A stretch of DNA of 64,000 nucleotides, from positions 12,359,030 to 12,423,029 of the forward strand of contig NC_068346.1 of NCBI RefSeq assembly GCF_014633365.1. The letters run 5' to 3'. Source of the stretch: Diospyros lotus. Taxonomy: Eukaryota; Streptophyta; Magnoliopsida; Ericales; Ebenaceae. The notes beneath the pieces are model-generated. The model worked only from the letters and a program-made list of their open reading frames with translations. It ran no database searches and was not told the origin of the DNA. A program made the translations under genes and the position numbers. The number at the start of each line of letters is the position of its first letter. Within the stretch, counting starts at the first letter, position 1. Positions 13,507-27,020 of the stretch are shown piece after piece.

Positions 13507-16500
13507 AGGTATCCTTTAACCGTTAATAAAACAAACCTGGTAGAATGGGATAATCAAGGAAGGATCAGTCATATTGATGAATGCATAACCAACATTGCAT
13601 TTATTCTACACAAAAAGGAAAGGCAAACGGTTATTCAATTATTTGGAACCCAAAAATTAACTTAAAGAATCTACAAAGAATCAAATAACTCCTATAAAAT
13701 TCACTTGCCTTAAAATCAATGGGTAGATAAATGAAGTCATAAGTTCCCCGATGGCGTTCGTCAATTGCAGCTAACAGCATCTTTGAAGTATATCTAAGAT
13801 ATATTAACTTGTCAAGATAAGATAACAATTCAAAGAAATCCAATAAATAATATATATATTTAGGTACAACATACTTGTTAGGAATGTTCTTTATCATAAG
13901 CGTAGTCCGGTTGTCTTCCCCTCGCATTATGCGCTCAATGTCAAGTTCAAATTGCTTCTTGTTGTCAACCTGGTTAGAACCACCTTCATTTCTACGGCTT
14001 CTAGCCCGTTCATTTGGAGAATCAAATGAGCTCATCATGGGAATCATTTGGCCTCGGCCAGGAAACATCAGGCACCTCTGATGGGGGGAGTGCAATCCAA
14101 CACTGTTGGAGGGAATAGACAGTTCCATGCAGTTTCCACTGACATGTGGAAAGATGTTTGGGGAAATAAATTCCAAATGATGGGGTGAGTTACCAGAAAT
14201 TCTCACATTCCCAAGAGAACCCGGATGAAAGCCAGAAGCATCAGGGGATTCCCCAGCATAGGTATGTCGTCTGTCCCAGAGAGAAGGATTAACAGATGGT
14301 GCTGATCCTACGTGGTGATTATTTATGGGTAAAAGATTGTTCAGCATATGAGATGGTGCTCTGGGAAGTGCATGCAACCTGGGAGGGGGATGAACGCCAT
14401 TTACAAATGTTGGAGAATTTGGCCACATCAAGCCTTGAGGCTGAGGACGAGGTGAACTATTCCACATATAATGATGTCCAGCAGGTGGACAGCTCCCATT
14501 TCCAGGAGAACCAAAAACTGAGAGAGAAATTACAAGTAAAATTATAATGTCAGAAGATTGGCTTGGAATTATTCTAGAAAACCTTTTTTTCTTTATTGTT
14601 TTCTTGTATATTGTGTTATACAAAATGCCATCACTAGTATAAAATAACCTGAAAGCGACTCAAATAACAAAAAACAGATAGCTACAGAACAGAAAGATGA
14701 TATAAAGTTATCCATAGCACTTACCAGCATCATTCAGTTCAAATGGATGCCTGCCATTTGGGCTTAGTCTACAGAACTGCCAGTTCTCAATTCTTTCAGA
14801 TGGCCTTGCTTTAATATTTGCAGTCATGCCCGAAGAATTGGAGTTAACACCGTTAGTTAAACCATCATGATATTCTGGAAGTGAATGAGGATAAGTAGGA
14901 ATTCCCTGGAAATCAACTTTTAGCTGGCCCTGTGATTGGCCAGAGTCAGGGAGACTGCATTGGTTGCCAAGTGATTCAACTCTCACCAGGGAAGAGAACC
15001 CATTAGGAACACTAGATGAAATTCCATGTCTGGACATATTTTCCAGGGCTGAACTAACAAGGGCTCGAGTCGTAGAATGTACTCCTGGGACAATTCCATT
15101 ATCCATTCCAGAAGATGCGATTCCTCCATGTAAAAGTGGCCCTGTATACAAAATATTTTTAGGCAATGCAAAGGAATTGTCCTATACAATCTACACAGAG
15201 TAAACTCCATATCTATAATTTTCATTTTTATCCAAAGGTAACACAACATATTTACATTAACAGTAATCATACCAGAAAATCCTGTCATTGAGTTACTGGG
15301 TGAGATACTTTGCTGAAGATATGCACCAGACTCATCTTGTTCAGTTTCTGGAGGAAAGAGTGGTAACAACCTGCATTGGAAACAGGGCAATAAAAGGAAA
15401 AGAAAAGTTTACATAAAGCTCACAAAGTAAAATCAGCATAAAACAAAAATAAGCAACTCATATTTAATATCAACAGCATAAATCTGCATAAAACAAAAAT
15501 AGGCAACTCATATTTAATATCACCACATGCTGAGCTTAGCAGTGAGAGATCCGAATTTTTTTTTTTTTAGGGGGAGCCAATGGGCCAGATAACTGTTGAT
15601 GGGATTAGAAAACATCTTTGTTTCAGTATATTGGAGGTCCAAAGACCTAAAGGGAGGGGAAAGTGAGTTAAAAACAGAAACATTTCCATTTCCTTGAAAA
15701 CAACAGAAGATTTTACCAGAAAAACAAAATTCCTATCTTTCCAGCAAAACATGCCAGAAGTCACTGGAATATTATAAAACATTCAGAAAATAAAAAGCAT
15801 TTTTGTTTATTTATTTCTGCAGTATAAGAATATGGGTGAAGGGGGAAAATTAATAATGTATTAGAAAGTTAGAGAAAATGTAGAGGTGAGGTAGAAAGTA
15901 GAAGTTGAACATCACTTATTCTTCTCTCTGTTATTACAGGTAACTACCATTTTTCATACAACTGTTGTCATCAAAATGTTGGTTAACCTACTACCGCACC
16001 AATTTGTGAACCCTACCATACAACTAGTAAAACTTTTGGACTCCAAGTTTTTACAATTTATTGTGTTTCGTTGAACTTCATTCTTAATGTTATAGAGAAG
16101 AAAATTAAGAACCACCCAGGCATTTGGGATTTGATTGAAATATATTTACAATTTAATATCATAATTATTTGTTATCCTCATAAATTTTATTTCATTGGAA
16201 CCTTATTTATGTTTTAACATCTAAAATTGCAGGTACAAATAATTAACTTTTACCTTACTAATATAACAAGGTTGAATTTACTTCTGAACTTGTCATCTAT
16301 ATGAAAATCGATATTTGAATATAAAAATTATTCAATTACTTAATAATTAAGTTCACATTAGATTTAAGTTTTTCCAAACAATTTCTCACTTTTCCAATTT
16401 GTTTTTTACCATTTCAGTCTCTGTATGAGAAAAGATTTTGATCCTTGACTCATGACTACAATATGGGTCAGGGAGACCCGATCCAGAGTAGGCCAAGAAG

Positions 16501-19500
16501 AATAAAGAAAATGAACCAAGGAGTTGTAGTTAAAGAATAAGAAATCAAAGTTAATGAGGCAAAGCAGCAGGATTGAGATCGGAAACTACCACTGTCTAGC
16601 ACCCCCAGGACAGCTTGGTTCGAGCTTAATCCGCTTCCCAGCAATATCACTCCTGTTCAATGCACAACGAGCATTCTCCGCAGCCCTAATATCATAAAAT
16701 TCTATAAATTTGTGATGATTTCTGCGTGGATTCTCGCTGATCTGCAATTTTAAACAGGCATTGACAAATCATTGAAAGGTGAACGGAGCTTTTGATTCCA
16801 ACACAGAAAACTGGAAAACAATCTAACCTCCTTAATTTCACCATAGATGCCAAAAATTTGATGGAGTTCCTCATTTGAAACCGAAGAATCAAGGTTAAAA
16901 ATCACAAGAGTCCCTTGGTTAATATCTTTCTCTGAAGGGTTGTCCTGTCAGAAGAAAGCCAGAAGAAGCTGAGCAACAGAGTTGGTAGTTACAAGAGAAG
17001 AAAATCAAAACCTAATGGATGCATTCATAAGGATGAATGGAGAAGAATGGTACCTTCGGAATTGAGAAATGTATGTCAAGCTTCCTACGTCTCAATGGTT
17101 TGTTCTGAAGCTCTCTCATAGCACTTCTGGCTGCTCTAATGTCATAATATGATATCATTACAAAGCCCCTATGCTTGCATGCTGTATAAAGTGTACGGAT
17201 ATTGCCATATTGCTGAAAATAACATGATAATAGAAATCAACAAGTGTGCAAAATACTCAAGACATGTACGAATTGTGAATTACAACATCAGAATAAAGAT
17301 ACCAAAAGAGCACACCTCAAAGAGAGCCTGTAACTCAGAATCTTCAACATTGCTATTTATATTTCGAACAAAAAGTGTTCGAGAAGGATGTTCTGCAGCA
17401 AATGAACCAACTGATTCCCCCAGCTGAGGATTTGCTCCAGAAAATTCAGAATCTCTCTGTCCACGAGGGAAGCTGTCTTCTCCTAAGTCCATCCCTCCAA
17501 CATTGCTGAAAAGGTCCAACTCTTCAATATCTTCTCCAGCATTGGGTTGGCCCACATAGTCAAGCCCGTCAGTCACCCCAGAAAGCAAGTCATCATCATC
17601 AGGGAGGAGATTCCCAATAGTTTGTGCCTCAATTTCCTCAAGTGATTCGCAAGGTTCTTCTTCCTCATACTGGGCAGCAGAAGCACCAACAGAATGCCCA
17701 TACAGAGCCTGATTTGATGTTAATCTCACTGCATGACAGAACCCATATCATAATAAAAATAAGGAATCCTATCAATTAATCAGCAACTATCACTAGCTTT
17801 ACAAAACAGTTGCTGAAGAGAAATTTAAGAGTTCCAAGTATGTCAGCAAGCACAAGCTGAGAGATCTCTAAATAAATCAACAGCAATTAGCAGCGGGATT
17901 TTTCTTGTTTTTGGAGGCTTACACTTTCTGCTAAATAATTCTGAAAGTGAGCTTGAGAAGAGACCATTCTCATACTGAGTGCCCATAACATGTTGGTCAC
18001 GTGTCATGAAACAAGATTCTGGCTCTGTACTTAAATTAGATCTCATTCCCAGATCATGGCCAACAGGCTTTTGAAAGCTGCCGTGACTGGCTGCTCTCTG
18101 GGCCCCCACCACATTGTTTCTGAAGCTAACTTTCTGGTCCTTCACCATTTGAGATTCAAATGAAATTGGTTTCTCGGAAAAAGGTGACGAAGCAGCTGAA
18201 TTTCTACCTGCAGTTCCCAATACTGCATCCATCTTTATACCTGAACATAGATAGCATTTGCATGGGAAAAGATTAGTTCAAGGAACATCTCAAAAGGCCT
18301 GCAGGCTACAGCCTAACTTGTAGGCCTTTGAAATGCAGAAACACAATGAGAATTCATTCAGTATATCTTGCAGTTCATTGGGCAGTGCCACATTATGGTA
18401 TAAAAAAAAGAATTATAAATCTTTTACATTAAAACTAAAATTAAATAAATCTACATTAAAAAAATTCATTAAATGGTTTCCAAAAGGCTATGTCCTGACA
18501 GAAGGCAGGAGAATCTTACTGCCAACAAGCAAATGAAGAACATCACTGATTTAGTACATTCAGATTTTATGGATCAGCTGAACAGGTATAGTTAACTCCT
18601 GAATTCAACTTCTTCCTCTCATTTTCTATCCCATTTTTTCTCCCTCCATTTTTAAGATTTCAATCAGTTCAAATTATTTCAGAGTATCAATCTATTTTAT
18701 AAGACACCTATAAGATGGATATGTGGTCCCTATTGAAGATAACATGTGTAGGACATGATTGAGATTGTTTGGTCATGTGAGAAGAAGGCCAATAGAGGCT
18801 CCTATGAGGGTGGTGGGTGGCATGGAATAAGTATTTAGCAAAAGAAGCTGAGGAAGAGCAAGACAAACTTGGTGGGAGACAACTAGGTTTGATATTAATT
18901 ATATAGGTCTTAGAAAATATAAGGTGATAGATAGACATGAATAAAAAGTTAGAAATCATGTAGCCAACCCCGCATATAGTGGGATAAAGGCTTGGTATGT
19001 TGCTGTTGTTATCTATATATTTCCAGTTGTAGGTTGACCAACTACAGTTTGGTGCTCAGCAATTCTTCTGAAATTCTTCACTGCCTCAACTCAAATATAA
19101 CAACTGCATAAATTATGCTTTTCAGAGTGTCATTTCTTATTTCTCCCAGTAAAACCAAATCACTAAGCACAGTAGAAAAGGATTCCTAAATTAATCATTG
19201 GTTGCTAGTAGCAAGGATCATCTGATCAGGCTCAAAGAAAACAATGTTTAAGGAGAAAGTAACATTGGCAGCATTCAGTGCAATGCAATAATTGAACATG
19301 CTGCATTGGTGCAAAAATCAAATCAAAACATAAATATATATTTTTCAAGTCTATCAGCAACCCCACGAAGGGTTAACCTTCAGAGCAACAGTAAGGTTGC
19401 TCTATTGAGACTAGAAAGTCACGGCTTCAAGTTGTGAAAACAGATCTGCGGGGGAAGGTAGTTGGATACAAAAAATCACCCTCTGCCACCAAACCTTGCA

Positions 19501-21815
19501 ACGTAGGGAATATCATGCACTAGGACACTCTTTACTAGCAGCCCCAGCACTACCTTATCAGAGCCACGTAAAAACAATGCGGCTAAAACTGAGAAAAAAA
19601 TCCATAACCATAACTATGTCCGTTTCTCTCAGTTAAAAAGCGTATCTGTAACCACAATGATGGTAGGAGGTAAGTGTAGTGTTGCGCTTTAATCGTTGGT
19701 GCTGCTTGGGTAAATTTAGAAGGATAATTGACTATCATCTTCATGAAGAATGAAATGCCCTACTAATTCAGGAAGTACATAATTATGTAGGAGCAAAAGA
19801 AGAAAATTGGTTTCATATTATAAATATGTTTCACACAGTAACATGATGTGCACGGCATAATTAAGATAGCTTGGACATGTAAAAACCAGCAGTTAAAATC
19901 GTAATCATATATGTTTCTCAAGTTTCATATTACAACAACAACAACAATAACATATCCAGCTTTTATCCCACTATGTGGGGTCGGCTACATGAATTCTAGA
20001 CTTCCATGTGGGTTACGCCCCAACAGATAGTTTGTCTAGAATTCATATTTGGATCCGACTAGATTTTACGCTAGTTGTCGGCTACCTAACGCAACCCTCC
20101 TCCTTTATCCGGGCTTGGGACCAACAGTGGATAACATCCCCTAGCGGAGTAATGAGGAAATGAAGTTTCAACACCATCTTCATATGAAGAAGTTTCATGA
20201 GATGGCGATGAATGAAGATAATTGATATAGTTGTGTTCCATCACTTAGTTGACATGGTGAAACCAACAAGGCGGCTATAGTTACGGTTACAATTATGAAA
20301 AATTTATTCATAACCATAACAAGAAAACCGTAACTGTAACCTAAATAATATTAGTTACTATAATTTTATTTATTTGTTGTAGCACATAAATTGTTGTATA
20401 ATTTTGTTTATACGTTAATGTTGTTTAGATTATTATTTATCTATTTTTGGTGTTTAAGGTCCTTGTTTTTTGGTAATTAATGCTTTGTTAAAAGGACAAA
20501 AAAACTATACAGAAGAAAGACCCAAAAACCAGCTGGGAATTGCCCAGGCTAAACAACCACGTCCAGGCTGCATATGGCCAGAGCAAGAATCAAGACCCAG
20601 CCCCATGGAAGAACACTAACAAGACAACAAAACAAACTTGATGGAAGGGCGCTAACAAAACTAGTTCCAATCTCAAGATACACTGACAGAACCTCTGTCC
20701 ACTGGTAACCGTATGCATCAAACCATAACCGTTATTGTTTCTTTTAAGTTATTATCCACTGCCAACTGTAAGAAAAGTTTCTTTTTAGTTATTTTTTGTA
20801 TTATTTTATTTGTTGTTAGAATTTTATTTATGTAGCACGGTTATGGATAATTCTGGCAGTTAGGGTTATCAGTTGGTTATGAACAAGGCTATGGAGGTTA
20901 CGTCACAGCTATGGTTATGATTACAATTATCCTAAAAGTTGTAACCAATCCGATCCATGCCCATCACTAATTTGTCACCTAGTACAGGTAACCTGTATTC
21001 ATGTGAAGAACGGGCATGTCATTGACCAACTATTACTAGCTAAATTTCTAAATTAAACTATAAAAATGATTGCTCTGAGTTTAAGTAACAAAATAAAAGG
21101 CTAAAATCACTCCTCTCTAATAGATTAATGGTTTAAATGAGTTGATGCGAAAGTTTTTGTGTTCAAACCCAATGCCAACCCAATATTTGAATAGTTCTTC
21201 TACATACTTGGCCCCGTTATACAATAAAATATGATGAGTATATTAACAATAATATAAAAAGATAAAATTACTCTTCTCTCCATCAGAAATTCTTCCATGG
21301 GCTTACCCCCAAACCATTTATTTAGACACCATAGTTACCCGAAACTATTTCTTTTACACCATAGATAGTATGTCTCATAATTACCTAATGTCTCCAATTC
21401 TTGTTGGTAGAACAGCATTGTTCCTGACCCATAGAATAACTATTCCGCTAAGAGCACAAGCATTGAAATTGAATAGATCAGACATGCTACTCACCAAATT
21501 GATCGTGCATTGTTTCTGACCTCCAAAACCCAATCTGTCTCTGCCAAGTATGAAAATAGAAGAGATAAATGATAACTGGAATAAAAATATGCTAAAGCAA
21601 AAATGTAATGACAGAATTTAAGAAAGTCAGTCTAAGAACTGAAGGCTGAACTTGAAGAAAAATTGAGTTCCTCACTATAAGCTTACACATGTGATATAAC
21701 TACTCATAGAGAATATAATTTATCTACATATCACTACCTCATTAGGAACACCTACTTCGTTGGAGAAGAAAGATGATGATGACAAGCCAGTTGGGTGCAT
21801 TTTTTTGGATGGCAT
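12300..21815 (-). CDS. MEI2-like RNA-binding protein (AML1/AML4 type), 14 coding exons
   Basis: Coding exons: 21738-21815, 21495-21540, 17923-18240, 17316-17728, 17054-17212, 16828-16944, 16593-16741, 15273-15370, 14725-15141, 13875-14517, 13709-13793, 13537-13605, 13182-13361, 12300-12491. All phases agree, giving 987 residues. The N-terminus MPSKKMHPTG and RQIGFW are MEI2-like hallmarks. RRM1 is about 263-338 (RTLFVRNINSNVEDSELQALF), RRM2 about 348-422 (GTLVIFNLDSSV). The C-terminal MEI2-type RRM3 starts near 802 (RTTLMIKNIPNK) and extends to about 925. The tail DQVPFPMGVN supports AML1/AML4. MEI2-like proteins bind RNA and act in meiosis and vegetative growth. The family role is known; this gene's own role is inferred. 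Intron 2 (18241-21494) holds RTE and SINE pieces, and the last intron holds a MITE. The 5' UTR is probably split and pyrimidine-rich (about 22550-23440). Confidence 0.95.
12540..12610. repeat. Perfect 20-bp inverted repeat in the last intron of the MEI2-like gene
   Basis: GTATAATATAATTGCTATTC at 12540-12559 is exactly complementary to 12591-12610, with a 31-bp loop. Just downstream, GGCAACAAGAAT and CACGACA.GTAATAGC words recur (12617-12735), suggesting a decayed or compound MITE. Confidence 0.7.
12753..13047. mobile_element. Short MITE in the last intron of the MEI2-like gene
   Basis: The left end AGGCTTTGTTTTTTTCAACG and the inverted right end AGGCTCTGTTTGTTTTGACA match, and both run into TAAAACATTTTT. 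The AT-rich 295-bp element has no coding content. A clear target duplication was not found, so the superfamily (hAT-like or other) is open. Confidence 0.6.
13606..13708 (-). other. GC-AG intron inside RRM3 of the MEI2-like gene
   Basis: The exon ends ...IDFK as AAG|gcaagt and the next exon starts tgtag|AATAAATGC (NKCNVGYAFIN). The family protein continues across this join in frame. No GT donor nearby keeps the frame: using gtgaat four bases on gives an immediate stop. The donor matches the extended AG|GCAAGT consensus of plant GC-AG introns. Confidence 0.85.
15431..15525. repeat. Tandem duplication of about 50 bp in an intron of the MEI2-like gene
   Basis: The word GCATAAAACAAAAATA.GCAACTCATATTTAATATCA occurs twice in direct orientation, about 50 bp apart, differing at one base in the core. 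It looks like a recent slip duplication within the 15371-16592 intron. Confidence 0.75.
18690..19015 (+). mobile_element. 3' fragment of an RTE-type LINE in intron 2 of the MEI2-like gene
   Basis: The plus strand encodes RLFGHVRRRPIEAPMR at about 18758-18805, the conserved end of plant RTE reverse transcriptases. The terminal GTGGGATAAAGGCTTGGTATG and a GTT-rich tail follow near 18978-19010. Frames are broken and it is not autonomous. It lies antisense to the host gene. Confidence 0.65.
19378..19535 (+). mobile_element. tRNA-derived SINE (Au-SINE-like)
   Basis: GCAACAGTAAGGTTGCTC (box A region, about 19384) and CACGGCTTCAAGTTGTG (box B region, about 19419) keep the spacing of the plant Au SINE family. 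They are followed by TGCGGGGGAAGGTAG and the 3' TCATGCACTAGGACACTCTTT. Several substitutions show age. It sits in intron 2 of the MEI2-like gene, antisense to it. Confidence 0.7.
19930..20150 (-). mobile_element. 3' end of a second RTE-type LINE, minus orientation
   Basis: Read on the minus strand, this carries GCCGACCCCACATAGTGGGA followed by a GTTGTTGTTGTTG tail (plus-strand CAACAACAACAACAA at 19932). That is the typical terminus of plant RTE elements. Farther in, the CTAACGCAACCCTCCTCC and TTATCCGGGCTTGGGACC words are common in this repeat. Its tail faces the tail of the plus-strand fragment at 18690-19015. Confidence 0.6.
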
Positions 21816-22549
21816 TGTGCAGCCAGAATCAAAAACAAAAACACAAACGTGGTAGACTGTTCATCAATTGTATTGAAATTGAAAAGTTTCCAGCTTTGGG
21901 GCAGAAATCCTGAAGAGTGCACATAAAATCCGTTAATAGGATCTAGAAAGTCAAGATTCTCTCAATCAACAAAATGAAAGATAAATAGTCAGAACAAAAA
22001 GAAATCTACCTGAAATTTTCTATAAGCCATACTCACAAAGATATAAATGGGCTAAAAATGTTAGATATCTTCACCATGTTTTGATCTAGAGAAGAACGGT
22101 AAATAAGCATACCCAATATAAGGGTGGGGAGGGTGGCAGAAAATAAGCAAAGGAAATCAAATATTCATGGTGAATTTAATTTCTTTTTACAACACAAGAA
22201 TCATAGTAAAAAAAGAAGCCTAAATTCCAATAAGAAGGCAGCTTGAGCCCCAGAAAATTGTTTGCTGAAATATAAGCATCCTAAGAGAATTGAGCTAAGG
22301 ATTTCAAGTAGTTAACATAGAGTGGAATAAATATTTCTGAAAGCTGCCAAACTAATTTTTCGTTTCTGAGAAATGCGAATGCAGGTGCTGTCCTAATCTT
22401 ACATTTTTGTTTATTAATTTTTCTTGCGAGAAAAATTAGAATCAAAGCGTCCAAGAAGGAAAATTCAGCCTTAAATCGATGAGACAAGGAAGAGACCCCA
22501 ATTCAATAGGCAATGGCCACAGAATCCATTGCTAGATAAAGTAAAGCTA

Positions 22550-23242
22550 CCGACACCAATCTCAACCATTCAAAGGATCATCGACTCGTAAAATACCTGT
22601 AGGATCAAAAGCAAAGAGAATTCAAGCAGAAAAAAAGCACGCACCTTTGGATTCAAATTACGATCACGAACGCCATCTCTGGTAGACTCAGAACTTAAAG
22701 ACAAAAAGACATGGAGAAGAATTTATACAAGGAAAAGGCAAGGAGGGCAAAGGGCGAGAGAGAGAGAGAGAGAAATCAGAATGGATTATAGAGGAAAAGG
22801 CAAGTAAAGCAGGAAATTGGAATTGAAAAAGAAGAGATCTAGGCATCTGTGGCGTGCAAGAACCTCCAAAACGACGATGCCTTGTCTCTCCTGTAATTTT
22901 TTCCCACATTGCACGTTAACCACATGTGTTCCCCCATTTTTTTAATTCATCATAATTTCCCTGCATGTATCTGAGCGTCTCGGCCTCCCTCCCTCCCCTC
23001 GCCGGACGATTCAGACGGTCCAGGCAGAATTCATGGAGCCTCCGGCGAGCGACGCCGCTCTCCGGCGAGCCTCCGAAATGCTAGAGAGAGAAACAGATCG
23101 CCCAGCCCCTGCCTTTGCAGAACGCAAACCACCAAAAGGGAAAATTAAAAGAAAAAAAAAAGAAAAACGGAGGAGGAGGAGCAAATATAGGGACCAGAAA
23201 ACCAGACCCGATTCTAAAATTACGCGGCCACCGACGAGTATT

Positions 23243-23273
<31 letters not shown>

Positions 23274-23440
23274 CGCAGAAATGATGAGAGAAAGACGAGG
23301 CCACAGATGAGGAGAGAGAGAGAGAGAGGGGGTGGGGATCCGCCCTAATCCGTTGCTTTGTTGGGGTGTCGCCAGTAAAAACAAGCAAGTCCCGATTGAT
23401 ATTTCTTCTTCGCCATTGCCGAGGACACCCTGGCACTCCA
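22550..23440 (-). promoter_or_regulatory. Likely 5' leader and promoter of the MEI2-like gene
   Basis: Upstream of the first coding exon the minus strand is rich in CT tracts (complement of GA runs at 22757-22770, 23246-23270 and 23310-23327). It also has GC-rich direct repeats CTCCGGCGAGC (about 23040-23072). CT-rich leaders are common in plant 5' UTRs. The exact transcription start and any noncoding exon boundary cannot be fixed from sequence alone. Confidence 0.4.
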
Positions 23441-23740
23441 CAGCCGGTTAGTTAACGCATTTCCTCTTGTTTGTTTATTTGTTTATTTATTTATTTACAG
23501 TAATAATTATAAATAAATAAATAATAATCATAGGCGCTAATTTAATTTTGTTCATGACCTCGAGATCGTAAATGTCATCATTGAATTGAATATACTTTAA
23601 AATTCTTTTTCCTTTATTATCTATCATCGCTTCTTTAATGTTCATTTCATTTCATTCCAAAAACAACAATAATAATTTTGGGTCTTACATTAACACTTTA
23701 CTTACTTTTTATAATTTTATATATATTGTTGCTTTAAGAC

Positions 23741-23773
<33 letters not shown>

Positions 23774-26700
23774 TATAATTATATACATTACAATAATAAT
23801 AATGATCAGGAATACTTTATTTATTCTTTAATACATTAATTAATTAAAGTGGTTTCTTTCTTTGTTCAAAATAACATTTTTGTGCTATAAAATGATTTTC
23901 AATTTAATTTACTCAAAAACCACAGCAACAAGTACAGGTGGGCAGTTGTTGGTATCATCTCAAACACACACACTCTCTCTCTCTCTCTCTCTCTCTCTCT
24001 AACAAAATTAGGTTGCGCTGCTGCTGCTGCTGCTGCTGCGTGTACGATTTGTTCGCCAAATTGAATGAAAATTGTGGTTTATGTATGTATGAGGATATAT
24101 ATATATATATATGATCTGGTGATGCTGCTGCGGGCTCGCTTCGCGATGCTACGTGTCTTGACTAGACTGGTGGATGTCCCACCTTAGCTTAGCTAGCTAT
24201 GCCCGCAAGAGGACGAAATCCGGAAGGTTCCTTGCTGTTTTGATTATTAGCCCCCCAATTTAGTTTAATCATATTTCTTAATTATTATTATAATCACCTA
24301 ATAATACGATGAAATGTCTTATTAGAGATTCCCCCTTATATTTTGGTCACTCACTTCGGAGGGAGGGTTAAATTGGCCCATAAACTTTTGAAATTATTTT
24401 AATATATATTTATTATTTCTCTTCTATACATATGGCATATAATTTTTTATATTTGGTACAATATCTTTCCCTTAAAGATACTTAACTTAAAAATATTTTA
24501 TATCGTAACAAATAGAACTTTAGTTTAAGATAATTATTTAAACGCTTAATGAATAGTAATTTTCATTTTTGTTGTCATTTTTGTATGTTTGCAGGGATGA
24601 TAAAAAAAAATATTAACCAAATATTTATTACGTATTTTTAATATTAATAAGCACATTACTAACTTAGTTATAAAACGTTATTTTTATTAACACTACTTTC
24701 ATGACATAATGATATAACAACCATAGCACAAGACTAACACCAAACAAACCCTATAGTTAGTACCAAACCCAATTGAACAAATCAATCTTGATCAATTGAT
24801 GGATATAAGTTGGTCAAAATCACCTCTAGAATTATATACACCTAGATTTAGGCTTGATTTTAACGTGTTTTCATTATTTAGTCAAGTAAATAAAATAAAA
24901 TAATTTGATAAAAGTTTTAGCATTAAATGATTTAATTTTGAACTTTTTAAAATGGACTAATTTTATACCTATTGTGAGTCAATAATTAGGGCGAACATTC
25001 GATCGATTTGGACTTAATAACTTAATCAATCAATTAAAGTTTCTTACTTATTAAAGAGATTAAACTTTTAAAATATGCATATTTTTATATTTTGACTTGA
25101 TCAAATTAAATGAAACTTATTTGGTCAATAATAATTCAAAATATTAACAATTCTAGAAAAAAAAATCAAACAAATTATATCATAACATTTTGTTCACATT
25201 TAGACAATTTTGATTAAATGGGTTTGTTTGTCAAACTAACTAAAATAATCGAAATATATAATTAAACTAGATCATCCTACAAACTAACTGAACTGAACCA
25301 AATCGACATTTCCATTGGTTTAATTTAGTTAGTTCAATTTAATTGAACTTTTACTCACTCCAACTAACAATTAATTAACAATAGATACTAAATTAGTGAA
25401 AGTTCAAATACTCAATTGACAAAAGAAAATACTAACGATTAATTGACTATAAACACTAAATTGGAACACTTGTGAAAGTTTAATTACTTAATTGATAAAA
25501 AAAAAAAAACCAACGATTAATTAACAATAGGGACTAAATTGTTACAATCATAAAATTTTAAATACTCCATTGACAAAAAAAAAAAATACATTAAATTAGA
25601 TATTAACATAAGAACAAATTAATCTTTTAACCTAAATAGTATTACTTTTGATAAATATATAAATGAAGTACCAAATAAACTATTGTAATTTGGCTCTTTT
25701 TTGTATGGTTTAGGTATCCGGACTTCACCCGTCTAATCTTAAAGGAGATCAGCCTTCTCGTCTAATTTAATTTCAGGATAAATCGGATGTGATTGCAAGT
25801 TTATATAATTTTAAACGGATACACGGTTAATTCTTACTAAACAGACATTTATAGATTCGTCAAAAATTGATTTTTCACACCTCTCAAAAAAATTTAAGAA
25901 GTTGACCACTTAGGGGCAATTTGGCCATCTCATTAAAAAGAGTGCACGTAGGCACAACACAACCATTTGATCCTTCTGTGACCATACCTCATACACCGAA
26001 CTAGGAATAAAAGAGAACAGTATTTCATACTGTCCTTCGTTAGTTATTGAAGTTGTACTTTAAGAAAAGTTAAATAAGTAATTATATTTTTAAATTAGAG
26101 ATTAAAACTAATTTGATCTTTAAACTAAAATATAATGATGCCTTATTTGAGACTCCATCCACGAATATATGTACCTATATTTTTCTGTGTTACAAGACAA
26201 CATAAATTTTTTTTTCTAAACTATTGGGTGTAGTTTCGATATAAAATAATATAAAGAGTTATGATTTATGTCGCATTTTTATTAAAAAAATATTAGATAG
26301 AGGAGACAATAATACATAATTTATTTAATTTATTTTTAATAAAAAGATACAACATAATTAATGATATTATTAATAATATAATTATTAATCATAATTTCTA
26401 ATATTATTCTCTGATATAAATGCGTGAGAGCCGTAATTTTCCCAAGAAGTCAATCGGTGTGGTAACTGCTCACTAGCCTACTGGGTGAAGGTTGGCCATG
26501 TAGCCGCCTTGCAAGTCTCCAAGCCCAACTGATGATATTAATATCATCATCATCATCATCGATTGATTTTGGTTAAAGCGTCGACCGAATTTATGAGCTG
26601 GCTCAGTAAAATTACACGTTTACCCCTGCTGTTGTCTAGACGTTAAGAGTGTTGAATACGAACCTCCATTCAACGACGGAGGTAAACATGCAACCGACCC

Positions 26701-27020
26701 ACTGACACTTGCAGTTGCATCGCTATCTTTCATCTCAACAACACATCCTCGAACCCTTTCAACACTGGGGAGTGACCAAGTAATGGCTCAACTTCATAGT
26801 TCAAATCTGCACGACAATGATACTACTGATAATATTTACACAAGAATTACATGAAATTATACCAGGAACTCTCTAATTCCCCATTATTCTACTGTATCTC
26901 TAATGCCAAAGAAGCCCTACCAAGGCAAAGAAGAAGAAGAAGAAGAAGAATCATGTGAAAACCCATCCAACTCTGATGTAATTTTTGTTGCTATATACAC
27001 TCTGCTCTGATGCCAATTTA
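23441..27020. other. Intergenic between the MEI2-like and ASR3-like genes
   Basis: AT-rich, with (AAT)n near 23746-23775, (CT)n at about 23970-24000, (CTG)n at 24018-24039 and (AT)n near 24096-24112. It includes a three-copy diverged tandem array at 25375-25595. An 18-bp palindrome GATGATATTAATATCATC lies near 26532-26549. No protein gene recognised; the right end is probably the 3' UTR of the ASR3-like gene. Confidence 0.5.
25375..25595. repeat. Diverged tandem repeat, about 3 copies of ~90 bp
   Basis: Each unit reads roughly ACTAAATT, a GTGAAAGTTnAAATACT-like stretch, CAATTGACAAAA, an A-run and AACGATTAATTnAC. The copies differ by substitutions and poly-A length. No coding content. Confidence 0.6.

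Noticed and set aside
13875..14547. Plus-strand frames opposite the MEI2-like exon 10
   Set aside because: Antisense of a verified exon with matching splice phases.
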